Shown here: piece by piece, positions 34,683-44,023 of the stretch
Layout of the letters: each line of letters starts with the position of its first letter
How positions within the stretch are numbered: the first letter of the stretch is position 1
Source: Massilia sp. 9I
GTDB taxonomy: Bacteria; Pseudomonadota; Gammaproteobacteria; Burkholderiales; Burkholderiaceae_D
Reading direction: 5' to 3'
Length of the DNA: 64,000 nt
NCBI RefSeq assembly: GCF_902506415.1
Contig: NZ_LR733275.1
Coordinates: 4,502,176-4,566,175 of the forward strand
Translations under genes and position numbers: made by a program
Notes under the pieces: model-generated
Told to the model about the DNA's origin: nothing
Seen by the model: the letters and a program-made list of their open reading frames with translations, nothing else
Database searches by the model: none

Positions 34683-35168
34683 GGGTGGGTTCCTTGGTCG
34701 TTGCTGCTATAGCATATTGCCTGATGATGCAGCCGGGGCGGTCCTTGCCGGCCCCTTCAAAAAATATTGTAGCGAACTTACCACACAAAAAAGCAACATT
34801 TTTCGGTGCGATGTTTCGGTCTTGGGTACGCCGCGGACCGCCTTCCGCCCTTCTTTATCCCTATGTAAGCCAGATGCTTGCATGACAGGGAGGCGACCGG
34901 CGACGTGTTGCTGTATTAGCATAGCTCGACTGTGATGTTTTTCCTAGAAGTTTTTTTCATATCGAATGCCAAGCGAATTGTGATGTTGAAAAACTGATTG
35001 CGTTCATAATTTTGTTGCTATATGGTATACAGCAGATGCCAAAGAAGAGCCGATGAGGAGACATCGGACGGCATCGCCCGGCGGCAGCTGCGGGGTGGGG
35101 CCGGGTGTCCCGCCTGTACACTGATGAGCGCAGCTCCTAGAAAAACGACGAATAAAAGGAAAGCATCG
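34683..35168. promoter_or_regulatory. Divergent control region of the sugar-acid island
   Basis: 486 bp without a convincing gene and AT-rich for the window. Towards the receptor: TTGCGT (34998-35003), 17-bp spacer, TATGGT (35021-35026), overlapped by the 19-bp imperfect palindrome TGCTATATGGTATACAGCA (35016-35034). Towards the DapA-family gene: the perfect palindrome TGCTATAGCA (34705-34714), 22 bases before the start. The shared TGCTAT/ATAGCA half-sites suggest one regulator, perhaps the IclR protein, acting on both units. Confidence 0.45.
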
Positions 35169-37889
35169 ATGAAACACGCAACCATCTACGGCCTGCTGCT
35201 GTCGTCGGCCCTCACCGCATCCGGTCTCGCCTCGCAATCTGTCTTCGCGCAGGAAGCGCAGGCGCCAGCGGCCGGTACGGCGCCCGACGCCACCGGACCG
35301 GTGGCCGCGCCCCCGGCGCCCGCCGTGGAGGCGCCCGCCGGCATGCCCGCCGAGACCGTGATCGTGAGCGGTATCCGCCGCAGCCTGGAATCGGCCCGCA
35401 ACGCCAAGCGCAACGCTTCGCAGATCGTCGATTCGATCGTGGCCGACGACATCGGCAAGCTGCCCGACCGGAACGTGGCCGAATCGCTGTCGCGCGTCTC
35501 GGGCGTGCAGGTCGACCGCGGCATCGCCGAGGGCACCAGCGTGTCGATCCGCGGCCTGCGCCAGAACGTCACTCTGTTCAATGGCCGCGAGATCTTCGAC
35601 TCCACCGGCCGCGGCGGCATCGGCCTGGACCAGAACGGCACCTCGACCTACGGCGTGATGGCGCTGGTTCCGTCGGACCTGATCGCGCGCCTGGACGTGA
35701 CCAAGCTGGCCGGCGCCGAGCAGATTTCCGGCGGCCTGGGCGGCATCATCGACATCCGCACCCGCATGCCGCTGGACGGACCGGCCTCGCAGTTCGCGCT
35801 GCGCGCGGCCGCCACCTATGACCAGCTACCGGGCAAGACCGGTTCCGAGCTGTTCGGCATGTGGTCCGGAAAATTCAACGACAACACCCTGGGTCTGCTG
35901 CTGTCGGTGTCGGCCGACACCCGCAAACTGGCGCAGGAGGGCCTGGACACCTTCTCTGGCTACCGTGCCTACAGCGAGACCAGCACCGGCAGCGCGCGCA
36001 ACCGCTTCGGCAACCAGGACGTGCGCGCCCAGGACATCGCCGAGAAGCGCGAGAAGCGCGGCCTGAACGCGGCCATCCAGTGGCGCCCCAGCAACCGGCT
36101 CGAGATCAGCGCCGATACCTTCATGTCGAAGCTGGAATCGGACCGCGACCGCTACTGGCTCTCGTTCAACCCCACCGATGGCCTGAGCAACGCGGTCTAC
36201 TCGTCCAACAACATCCTGCTGTCGGGCCGCGCCACCACCGCCGTGCTGTCGAACACCGAGTTCGCCGCGGTCGACTCGGACGTCAGGTCGACCGCGGTGC
36301 GCGCGCGCTTTGCCGTCACCGATTCCCTGCGCGCCACCGCCGAGGCATCCTACGGCACCTCGAGCGCCAGCTTCCACCAGCTCTACTTCCGCCTGCAGCC
36401 CCTCAGCGGCATCCAGCCGGTGGTGAACTTCGACCTCACCAAAGGCAACTTCGGGGAGTATGCGATCAGCGGCATCGACATGGCCAACCCGGCCTCGCTG
36501 CGCCACACCATCCTGTTCGACAACCTGTACCGCGCCGAGACCGACACCAAGGCCCTGCGCCTGGACTTCACCCATTCCACCGGCTGGGACCTGGTCGACT
36601 CCATCGAGTTCGGGGCCCGCTACAACGAGCTCGACTCGCTGCAGAACCCGCTGCGCGCCGACATCCGGCCGGCCGGCGGCATTCCGGCGACCCAGATGGG
36701 CGGCTTCATCGGCCAGTACGGCAGCTCCGGCGCGATCGGCGGCCTGCCCGCCAACTATGCGGTAGCGGCCAAGGGCAGTTTCGGCAGCTGCGCCGCCTTC
36801 ACCGGCATCGCTTCGATCAGCCAGGACCCGCAGTGCACGAATCCAGCTGCGACCATCAATTCGCGCGCCGGCACCTTTAACGTGCGCGAAACCTTCACCG
36901 ATGCGTATGTCAAGGCCAACTACGGTACCCAGGTCGGCGGCGCCGACGTGTCGGGCAATGCCGGGGTCCGCTTCGTCAAGCGCAAGCTCGAATCGGTCGG
37001 CAACATCATGAACGCCTCGGGCGCTTCCGTGCCGACCACCTTCCTGCGCGACGACACCCAGGCGCTGCCGTCGGCGGTGGCGCGCATCGACCTGGGCGAC
37101 GGCAACCTGGTGCGCCTGGGTGCGGCCCGGGTCGCCGCCTTCCCCAACACGGCGGACCTGAACAACGGCGTGACCCTGTCGAACAACGCGGTGTTCGTGA
37201 ACGGCGTGCAGACCGGCGTCGGCTCCGGCGCGGGCGGTTCGCCCAACCTCGATCCGTTCAAGGCCAACCAAGTCGACGTCTCCTTCGAAAAATACTTCGG
37301 CAAGCAGGCCCTGGCCTCGGTCGGCCTGTTCAACAAGAACATCTCCTCGTTCATCGTGCAGCGCCAGAGCGCCGAGTCGTACAACGGCGTGAACTACTTC
37401 ATCAACCGCAAGGTGAACGGGCAGGGCGCCAAGGTCAAGGGCGCCGAATTGCTGGTGCAACTGCCGTTCTACTTCGCGCCGGCGCTGTTGAAGGACTTCG
37501 GCGTGATGGCCACCTATTCCTACATCGATTCGACCACGCCGATCCGCGACGCCGAAGGACGCGTGCTGCCGTTCCCCGGCCTGTCGAAGAACAACGTCAA
37601 CCTGGTGCTGTACTACGAAAGCGGCCCGCTGAGCGTGCGCACCGCCTACAACTGGCGCGACGAATACCTGGTGAGCCTGTCGGCCGCCAATACCGGGATC
37701 TACAGCGGTTCCTTCACCGACGTCGCGGCCACCCTGCGCTACGACATCAGCAAGTCGGTGTCGCTCAACCTCGAAGCCAACAACCTGCTCAACAGCCGCC
37801 AGCGCACCTACGACGGCGTGGTCGAGGCGCTGCGCACCAATGCGCAATTTGGCCGCATCTTCAAGGCTAGCGTCAGCATGAAGTTCTGA
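35169..37889 (+). CDS. TonB-dependent outer-membrane receptor
   Basis: 906 residues with a signal peptide ending VFAQ (about 28) and an Ala/Pro-rich spacer. The plug domain (about 65-190) includes IVADDIGKLPDRNVAESLSRVSGVQVDR and SIRGLRQNVTLFNGRE, typical of the large receptors for oligosaccharides in Proteobacteria (Caulobacter/Xanthomonas type). The beta-barrel ends with Phe (SVSMKF). It should import a glycan fragment across the outer membrane using TonB energy. AAGGAAA lies about 8 bases before the ATG at 35169. It starts the plus-strand operon SDR-dgoK-dgoA/SMP-30. Confidence 0.9.
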   Translation: MKHATIYGLLLSSALTASGLASQSVFAQEAQAPAAGTAPDATGPVAAPPAPAVEAPAGMPAETVIVSGIRRSLESARNAKRNASQIVDSIVADDIGKLPDRNVAESLSRVSGVQVDRGIAEGTSVSIRGLRQNVTLFNGREIFDSTGRGGIGLDQNGTSTYGVMALVPSDLIARLDVTKLAGAEQISGGLGGIIDIRTRMPLDGPASQFALRAAATYDQLPGKTGSELFGMWSGKFNDNTLGLLLSVSADTRKLAQEGLDTFSGYRAYSETSTGSARNRFGNQDVRAQDIAEKREKRGLNAAIQWRPSNRLEISADTFMSKLESDRDRYWLSFNPTDGLSNAVYSSNNILLSGRATTAVLSNTEFAAVDSDVRSTAVRARFAVTDSLRATAEASYGTSSASFHQLYFRLQPLSGIQPVVNFDLTKGNFGEYAISGIDMANPASLRHTILFDNLYRAETDTKALRLDFTHSTGWDLVDSIEFGARYNELDSLQNPLRADIRPAGGIPATQMGGFIGQYGSSGAIGGLPANYAVAAKGSFGSCAAFTGIASISQDPQCTNPAATINSRAGTFNVRETFTDAYVKANYGTQVGGADVSGNAGVRFVKRKLESVGNIMNASGASVPTTFLRDDTQALPSAVARIDLGDGNLVRLGAARVAAFPNTADLNNGVTLSNNAVFVNGVQTGVGSGAGGSPNLDPFKANQVDVSFEKYFGKQALASVGLFNKNISSFIVQRQSAESYNGVNYFINRKVNGQGAKVKGAELLVQLPFYFAPALLKDFGVMATYSYIDSTTPIRDAEGRVLPFPGLSKNNVNLVLYYESGPLSVRTAYNWRDEYLVSLSAANTGIYSGSFTDVAATLRYDISKSVSLNLEANNLLNSRQRTYDGVVEALRTNAQFGRIFKASVSMKF

Positions 37890-37917
37890 TGCGGCGGCAC
37901 CCAACCGGAGGAAATGC

Positions 37918-38649
37918 ATGACCGATATCCTGAAGGGCCGGCGCGCCCTGGTGACGGGCGCGGCGAGCGGCATCGGCGCCGCCATCGCCGCGCGCCTGGG
38001 CCAGGCCGGGGCGCTGGTCGCGGGCCTGGACCTGGAGACCAGCCCTGGCGTGGCCTGCCCGCTGGTGGCCGACCTGCGCAGCGATGCACAGCTCGACCGC
38101 GCCGTCGAGACGATGGCCGGCAGCATCGGCATGCCGGACATCCTGGTCCATGCCGCCGCCTCGCAGCCGAAGGGCGGCTGCCTCGACCTCGATCCCGCCG
38201 CCTGGGCCGACGCCTACGACGTCAACTTGATCGGCGCGGTGCGCCTGCTGCGGCGCTGCGTGCCGCATATGCGGTGCGCCGAGGGCGGGGCGATCGTGCT
38301 GCTGTCTTCGATCAACGCCGGCTTCGCCACGCCGACCCTGGCCGCCTATGCCGCCACCAAGGCCGCGCTCGAGAACCTGGCCAGGACCGCGGCGCTCGAG
38401 TTCGCACCGGATGGGATCCGCGTCAACGCCATCGCCCCGGCCTCGATCGACACGCCGATGCTGCGCGCCTCCTACGCCGATCGTCCGGACGGGGCGCTGG
38501 AAGCCAACCGGGCGCGCCACCCGCTGGCGCGCTTCGGCACCCCTGGCGAAGTGGCCGAGCTGGCGCTTTTCCTCGTTTCCGACAGCGCTGCCTGGATCAC
38601 CGGCGCCGTCTATCCCATTGACGGAGGCGCCAGTGTCACACGCAGATAG
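37918..38649 (+). CDS. SDR-family oxidoreductase, probable sugar dehydrogenase
   Basis: 243 residues of classical SDR type: cofactor motif TGAASGIG (13-20), catalytic Ser131, Tyr144 and Lys148 (LLSSINAG, YAATK), and C-terminal GAVYPIDGG. Position in a De Ley-Doudoroff-like operon suggests oxidation of an aldose (galactose or another) to its lactone with NAD(P), or of another pathway intermediate. It begins 28 bases after the receptor gene with GGAGG upstream and overlaps dgoK by 17 bases. Confidence 0.85.
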   Translation: MTDILKGRRALVTGAASGIGAAIAARLGQAGALVAGLDLETSPGVACPLVADLRSDAQLDRAVETMAGSIGMPDILVHAAASQPKGGCLDLDPAAWADAYDVNLIGAVRLLRRCVPHMRCAEGGAIVLLSSINAGFATPTLAAYAATKAALENLARTAALEFAPDGIRVNAIAPASIDTPMLRASYADRPDGALEANRARHPLARFGTPGEVAELALFLVSDSAAWITGAVYPIDGGASVTRR

Positions 38650-39559
38650 CATCGTCGGCATCAACTGGGGCAGCACCAACTTCCGCGCCTACCTGATCGG
38701 CCCGGACGGGACGCTGCGCGACGAATTCAGCCGTCCCGCCGGGGTGGCGAATCTCGACCGCGCCGGCATGGAAGCGCTGATGCGCGAACTGGCCCAGCGT
38801 TGGCCGCGCGCGGTGGCCGGCGAGGGCGCCGTGTACGCGGCCGGCATGGTGGGATCGAACATCGGCTGGCAGGAAGCGCCCTACGTCGTGGCGCCGGCCG
38901 GACTGGCCGCACTGGCGGCGGGCACCGTGCCGGTTGACATCGGCGGCGTGGCACTGCGCATCGTGCCCGGCATGACCTGCACCCGCGCCTACGACGGCGG
39001 CCCCGACATCCTGCGTGGCGAAGAGATCGAACTGTTCGGCTTCGCCGCGATGGAGCCAGGCTGGAACGGCTTCGTGGCGCTGCCGGGCACCCATACCAAA
39101 TGGGTGCGTTTCGCGGATGGCCAACTGCAGGACTTCTTCACCAGCATGTCGGGCGAGATGTTCGACCGCCTGACCTCGAGCGGCCTGCTGGCCTCGATCG
39201 TCGAGGGCGAGGCGCAGGCGGGCGACGCCTTCTTCGAAGGTGTGCGCCTGGGCGGCGAACGCGCGCTCGGCCTCGGTACGCTGCTGTTCGGCGCCCGCGC
39301 CCGCGTGATCCGCGGCCAACTGGCAAGGTCCGACGCAGCGTCCTTCCTGCGCGGCCTCCTGATCGGCGCGGAGATCGCCGACGCCCTGGCGATCCATCCG
39401 GCCCTGGCCGGCGCGCGCCTGCCGCTGATCGGCAGCGGCCCCGTATGCCGCCTGTATGCGGCGGCGCTCGAGGCGGTGGGTGTGCAGGGCTGTTTCGTCG
39501 ATTCGCGCGAAGCCTGCCTGCGCGGCTTCAGCGCCGTGCATCTTGAGGGTGCGCGATGA
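38633..39559 (+). CDS. dgoK: 2-dehydro-3-deoxygalactonokinase
   Basis: 308 residues from a GTG start with GGAGG 5 bases upstream; the ORF is open upstream but this start gives the expected INWGSTNFRAYL opening. DgoK landmarks are that phosphate loop, AGMVGSNIGWQEAPYV, the GTHTKWV segment and LLIGAEIADA. It phosphorylates 2-keto-3-deoxygalactonate with ATP to the 6-phosphate in the cytoplasm. It overlaps the SDR gene by 17 bases and the aldolase fusion by 4 (ATGA). Confidence 0.92.
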   Translation: MSHADSIVGINWGSTNFRAYLIGPDGTLRDEFSRPAGVANLDRAGMEALMRELAQRWPRAVAGEGAVYAAGMVGSNIGWQEAPYVVAPAGLAALAAGTVPVDIGGVALRIVPGMTCTRAYDGGPDILRGEEIELFGFAAMEPGWNGFVALPGTHTKWVRFADGQLQDFFTSMSGEMFDRLTSSGLLASIVEGEAQAGDAFFEGVRLGGERALGLGTLLFGARARVIRGQLARSDAASFLRGLLIGAEIADALAIHPALAGARLPLIGSGPVCRLYAAALEAVGVQGCFVDSREACLRGFSAVHLEGAR

Positions 39560-41028
39560 ACGCCGCCGCAGCGAAGCACCTGGACGACACCCTGGCCCAG
39601 CTTCCCGTGATCGCCATCCTGCGCGGCATCCGGACCGGCGAAGCGCTGGCGATCGTCGACGCGCTGTATGAAGCGGGCATCCGGGTGGCGGAAGTCCCGC
39701 TCAATTCGCCCGAGCCTTTCGACACGATCCGCCTGCTGGTGGAGCACTTCGGCGAACGCATGGTGCTGGGCGGCGGCACCGTAGTCACCGTGGAACAGGT
39801 AGCCGAGCTGGCCGCCTGCGGCGCCACCCTGTGCGTCTCGCCCAACACCGATCCCGACGTGATCCGAGCCGCGCTGGCGCACGGCATGGTGCCGGTGCCG
39901 GGCTTCCTGAGCGCCACCGAAGCCTTCGCCGCCGTGGCGGCGGGGGCGCGCCACCTCAAGATGTTCCCGTCCGCCGGCCGCGCCGGCGATCTGTCGGCCC
40001 TGCGTAGCGTGCTGCCGCGCGAGGTGCAGCTGGTCGGCGTGGGAGGCGTGAATGCCCTCAACGGCGCTGAACTGGCGGCCGCGGGCGCGGGCGCCTTCGG
40101 CATCGGCAGCGACCTGTACAAGCCGGGCATGGGCGCGGAGGAAGTCGGCGTCCGCGCGCGCGCCATGCTGCCTTACTTCGATCGCGCCTGGCTCGGACGC
40201 AAGGCGACACTGGTCTGCAACCCACAGGCGGGCGTGGGCGAATCGCCCGTGTGGCAGGACGGGCGCCTGGTGTGGACAGATCCGCCCGGCCGCCGCCTGC
40301 TGCGCCTGGAAGAGGGCGGCGTCTGGCGTGCCACGGCGCTGGACGAGAGCCTGTATGCGCTCGCCGCACTGCCCGACGGCCGCCTGGCCGCCAACACGGC
40401 GCAGGGATTCTGCACCGTCGACCCGGCCACTGGCAGCCTGGAGCGCGGTCCGGGCGCGGCGCTGGCGCCGGGCATGCGCCTGAACGACATGGCGGTCGAT
40501 GCGCGCGGCGGCCTGTGGGCCGGCGCCATGCACGGCGGCCTGCTCGCGGGCGACGGCAAGCTGTACTACGCCGCCGACTCCAGGGCCATCCCGCGCGAAG
40601 TCGCGTCCGGACTGGGCGTACCCAACGGAATGGCCTTCAGCAGCGACGGCACCACCCTGTACGTGATCGACACGCTGGCGCGCACCCTGCTGGCCTACCG
40701 TGCGGATGTCGACGCCGGCAGCCTCTCCGAGCCGCTTATCGTGAGCGATTTCCTGGGCCTGCCGGGCAAGCCGGACGGCCTGGCGGCGGCCCCCGACGAC
40801 AGCCTGTGGGTGGCCATGTGGGGCGGAGGCTGCGTGGTCCAGCTGGCGCCGGACGGCGCCCTCCTGCAGCAAGTCCGGGTGCCGGCCCCGCACGTGAGCA
40901 GCCTGTGCTTCGCCCCCGGCGGGCGCTTGTTCGTCACCACCTCGAGAATGCGGCTCGGCCCCCGCCAACTGGCGGACGCCCCGGGCTCCGGCGGCCTGTT
41001 CCTGATCGAAGGAGCCGCCATGCCGTAG
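39556..41028 (+). CDS. dgoA: Fusion of KDPGal aldolase (DgoA) and SMP-30/gluconolactonase-type lactonase
   Basis: 490 residues. Residues 1-208 are a 2-dehydro-3-deoxy-6-phosphogalactonate aldolase with Glu46 (AEVPLNSPEP) and Schiff-base Lys135 (HLKMFPS). Residues about 213-490 are an SMP-30 six-bladed propeller whose metal triad is visible: Glu229 (GESPVW), Asn357 (VPNGMAFS) and Asp406 (GKPDGLAA). The two steps are not consecutive: the lactonase opens the sugar lactone early, the aldolase splits the last intermediate to pyruvate and glyceraldehyde 3-phosphate. No stop or frameshift separates the domains, so the fusion is real in this sequence. Both are usually separate proteins. Confidence 0.9.
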   Translation: MNAAAAKHLDDTLAQLPVIAILRGIRTGEALAIVDALYEAGIRVAEVPLNSPEPFDTIRLLVEHFGERMVLGGGTVVTVEQVAELAACGATLCVSPNTDPDVIRAALAHGMVPVPGFLSATEAFAAVAAGARHLKMFPSAGRAGDLSALRSVLPREVQLVGVGGVNALNGAELAAAGAGAFGIGSDLYKPGMGAEEVGVRARAMLPYFDRAWLGRKATLVCNPQAGVGESPVWQDGRLVWTDPPGRRLLRLEEGGVWRATALDESLYALAALPDGRLAANTAQGFCTVDPATGSLERGPGAALAPGMRLNDMAVDARGGLWAGAMHGGLLAGDGKLYYAADSRAIPREVASGLGVPNGMAFSSDGTTLYVIDTLARTLLAYRADVDAGSLSEPLIVSDFLGLPGKPDGLAAAPDDSLWVAMWGGGCVVQLAPDGALLQQVRVPAPHVSSLCFAPGGRLFVTTSRMRLGPRQLADAPGSGGLFLIEGAAMP

Positions 41029-41132
41029 ACCTGCCCAGGGAGCGTCGGGCACACGCCATGCGCCCGTGGACCGCCGGACGGAGAAGCCGTGCGGCCACGG
41101 GCGTTCTCATACCAGCTACAGGAGACAGCAAG

Positions 41133-43904
41133 ATGAAACGTTTTGCGCACGTTGTACTGTCCGGATGCTTGTGCCTGACGGGGTTGCCGGCTTTCGCCGC
41201 CGACATCGTCGTCGACAACGGCGGTCCCGGTTTCACCACCGTCGGCGCCTGGACCGCCAGCACCTTCGATGCCGGCTACCACGGCACCAATTACCTGCAC
41301 GATGGCAGCGCCGGCGCCGATAGCGGCAAGTACGCCACCTGGACGCCGACCATCCCCAGCGCCGGCGAATACCTGGTCTACATGCGCTGGCCGGCCGCCG
41401 CCAATCGCCCCAGCGCGGCGCCGGTCGAGATCCGCCACGCCGGCGGCCTCGATACCTCGAAAGCCGTCAACCAGCAGACCGGCGGCGGCAACTGGGTGCT
41501 GCTGGGGCAGTATTCGCTGGCAGCGGGCACCGCCAACTACGTGCGCATCCACGCCAACGCGAGCGGCTACACGATCGCCGATGCGGTGCGCTTCGAGCCT
41601 ACCCAGGCAGCCAACGTGGCGCTGAACCAGCCCGCCAGCGCCAGCTCCACCGACGGCGGCAATGTCGCCGCCAACGCGGTGGACGGCGTCATCGACGACA
41701 GCTCGCGCTGGCTGAGCACCAATACGGCCGGGCCGCACACCTTGACGGTCGACCTGGGCGCGAGCAGCACCTTGATCTGCGCCCACCTGCACACCGGCTA
41801 CGGCGGCGGCAGCGCGGTGGCCAACGCCAGGCTGCAATCCTGGAACGGCAGCGCCTGGGTCGACGTTCCCGGGGCATCGATGAGCGGGAACACCGCGGTC
41901 GACGTCCAGATGCTGTTCACCAACCCGGTCACCACCAGCCGCATGCGCCTGGTGGCGAGCGACAGCGGCTACGTGCGGGTCAAGGAACTGAAGCTGTTCG
42001 CCAGCGCCCTGTCGGGTTGTCCGGGCCTGGGCAGCGCGCCGCCGGCAGCCGGCACTCCGCGCACCGACATCCTGGTCAACCTGAGCGGCTACGACATCGG
42101 CAAGCCCAAGCGCTTCACGGCGCCGCTGATGGCCGACGGCACGCCGTTCACCATCCACAGGTCGGGGCAGGCAGCCAGCGTCTACACCGGCACGATCAGC
42201 GGGCAGGTGGGCGACTTCAGCGACTTCGATCCGGCCGAGAGTGGCGACTACCTGATCCAGGCCGGCGGCAAGGAATCCTATCCGTTCGCGATCGGCCCGA
42301 ACTGGATTGAGCGGGTCTCCTACCAGCTGGCGCTCGACTTCATGATCGAGTCGCGCTGCTACAACAGCGTCAGCAACACCTGCATCACTGGGCTAGCCTG
42401 GCGCGATTCGCACCAGTTCTCCTTCGAGGTATCGACTCTGGTGCAGATGTTCATGTCGAACCCGAGCGCCTATACGCGCATGCCGCGCAAATACGCCTAC
42501 GCATTCAATCCGTCTTACCAGACCCTCGGCGCGCCGGCCGCGGACGCGCCCGACATCGTCAAGATGATCCACTGGGGCGTGGACCGCATACTGAAGGTCA
42601 ACAACACGGCAACCGGCAACCACCCGCTGCTCAAGGGCGAGCTCGCGGCCTTCCTGTACGCCTGGCCGCAAATGAAAGACTGGATCAGCCAGGCGGACTA
42701 CGAACGGGTGCGCGACTACACCTTTAACAACTGGAGCCACGCCGGCACCGGCAACGTGGCCTGGTACGAGTTGTCTCCTGCGCCGAGCGGCAACATGCTG
42801 TCGGTGTACACCGTCATGGGCAGCGGCAAGGGCCAGTTCCCGCCCGGGCATTCGGTGGCGCCGAACCTGATGCTGTACGCCGTGGCGCTGCGCGAGGGCC
42901 GCTCCGACGCCCAGCTCTACTTCGACGCCGCGTACAACCAGGCCCAGTGGATGATCTCCAATCTCGACTGGAACGATCCGGCGGCAACCAAGGGCCAGCG
43001 CATGAGCGAGCACAAGACCATGGAAGGACTGGCCTTCTTCCAGAAGATGCATCCGGCCCAGGCGCCGGCCGGCCTGCTTGCGAAGATCGAGGACTGGGCC
43101 GCCGTCGCCATCGCACGCTCGTCGAACATGTGGGATTTCCGCCGCTACAGCGCGACCCAATGGGTGATCCCGGACTTCAACGAACCGGGTAATGTACTCG
43201 GCTTCCCAGCGGCCGCGCTGGCGGCAGTGCAGGTGCTGCCCGACGCCGCGACCCGGCAGCGCCTGCGCCAGATCGCCATGGCCCAGGTGGACAACGGCTT
43301 CGGGCGCAATCCGCACGGCCGCCACTTCTCGTACGATGCCCCGCGCGAAGTGGAGGGCGTGGAAGTCGGCTGGAGCACCTACCTGAACGGCGGCAATGGC
43401 CAGCTGATGGCGGTACACGGGGTAATCGACGGCGCGCCCAAGGAAGCGGCCTATCCGTTCGCGCCGAATGCCGGCGCCGGCTATACCGAAGGCTGGATCG
43501 CCTTCAACACTGCCTGGAACGCCAGCCTGGCCTATATGGCGCAGGACGACACCACCATCGAGGTATTCAACAGCGGCTTTAGCAGCCGGCCCAGCTCGCT
43601 CACCTATGGGAGTTTCGGCATCGAGCTGAAGGCGCCGCTCAATTTCGATTACGCGGCGGTGGAATCCGCAACCGTGGACCTGGTCTCGAGCAACGGTGAC
43701 AGCGAACGGATCGTGGTGAGCGAGAAGTCCGCCAGCAGCTTCTGGTTCCGCAATACCTTCGCGCTGGCGAACGGCGCCCGCAACGACGGCGACGGCGTGC
43801 TGCAGGTGCCGAACGGCGGCTGGTTCGAGGTGTCCTACGGCGCCGGAAACTTCAGGAAAGTCGTCCGCTACCAGGCGAGCGGATCGACCTTCAACCGGCT
43901 GTAG
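41133..43904 (+). CDS. Secreted multidomain carbohydrate-active protein (golvesin-like, F5/8C, GH9-like region)
   Basis: 923 residues. Signal peptide to about 22. Residues 24-152 resemble the golvesin/xanthan-lyase carbohydrate-binding domain (DNGGPGFTTVGAWTAS, IADAVRFE). Residues 155-290 are a discoidin/F5/8 type C domain (NVALNQPASASS, ANAVDG, LTVDLG). An Ig-like DILVNLSGYDIGKPKRF follows, as in CelD-type GH9 enzymes, then a long alpha-helical region (about 390-780) and a final beta domain. The usual GH9 GGWYDAGD motif is absent, so the enzyme class is not settled; lyase or hydrolase are both possible. The frame is open far upstream, but the signal peptide and AGGAGA decide the start. It closes the plus-strand operon. 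Confidence 0.6.
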   Translation: MKRFAHVVLSGCLCLTGLPAFAADIVVDNGGPGFTTVGAWTASTFDAGYHGTNYLHDGSAGADSGKYATWTPTIPSAGEYLVYMRWPAAANRPSAAPVEIRHAGGLDTSKAVNQQTGGGNWVLLGQYSLAAGTANYVRIHANASGYTIADAVRFEPTQAANVALNQPASASSTDGGNVAANAVDGVIDDSSRWLSTNTAGPHTLTVDLGASSTLICAHLHTGYGGGSAVANARLQSWNGSAWVDVPGASMSGNTAVDVQMLFTNPVTTSRMRLVASDSGYVRVKELKLFASALSGCPGLGSAPPAAGTPRTDILVNLSGYDIGKPKRFTAPLMADGTPFTIHRSGQAASVYTGTISGQVGDFSDFDPAESGDYLIQAGGKESYPFAIGPNWIERVSYQLALDFMIESRCYNSVSNTCITGLAWRDSHQFSFEVSTLVQMFMSNPSAYTRMPRKYAYAFNPSYQTLGAPAADAPDIVKMIHWGVDRILKVNNTATGNHPLLKGELAAFLYAWPQMKDWISQADYERVRDYTFNNWSHAGTGNVAWYELSPAPSGNMLSVYTVMGSGKGQFPPGHSVAPNLMLYAVALREGRSDAQLYFDAAYNQAQWMISNLDWNDPAATKGQRMSEHKTMEGLAFFQKMHPAQAPAGLLAKIEDWAAVAIARSSNMWDFRRYSATQWVIPDFNEPGNVLGFPAAALAAVQVLPDAATRQRLRQIAMAQVDNGFGRNPHGRHFSYDAPREVEGVEVGWSTYLNGGNGQLMAVHGVIDGAPKEAAYPFAPNAGAGYTEGWIAFNTAWNASLAYMAQDDTTIEVFNSGFSSRPSSLTYGSFGIELKAPLNFDYAAVESATVDLVSSNGDSERIVVSEKSASSFWFRNTFALANGARNDGDGVLQVPNGGWFEVSYGAGNFRKVVRYQASGSTFNRL

Positions 43905-43910
43905 CCATCT

Positions 43911-43940
43911 GCGCCGGGCTGCCTGCGCGCAGGCCGGCGC
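43911..43940 (+). terminator. GC-rich hairpin after the carbohydrate operon
   Basis: The perfect palindrome GCCTGCGCGCAGGC (43921-43934) is nested within outer arms GCGCCGG/CCGGCGC, 6 bases after the stop. There is no T-run, so intrinsic termination is uncertain; it may protect the 3' end. Confidence 0.4.
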
Positions 43941-44023
43941 CATCGAGCGGCGGCGGGGGGGAGGAACGCGATCGTCCAAAACAAGCGTCGAAGTAGCGCT
44001 TGCGTCCCCGCGTGCCTGCTACG

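Noticed and set aside
34707..34922. Small minus-strand frame in the divergent control region
   Set aside because: No ribosome site, no recognisable sequence, and it crosses promoter-like DNA.
35826..38141. Long minus-strand open frame opposite the TonB receptor and SDR
   Set aside because: Spans two real genes and their junction, with shadow-type composition.
40251..41132. N-terminal extension of the carbohydrate-active protein
   Set aside because: Overlaps the DgoA/SMP-30 fusion in another frame; the signal peptide begins at 41133.
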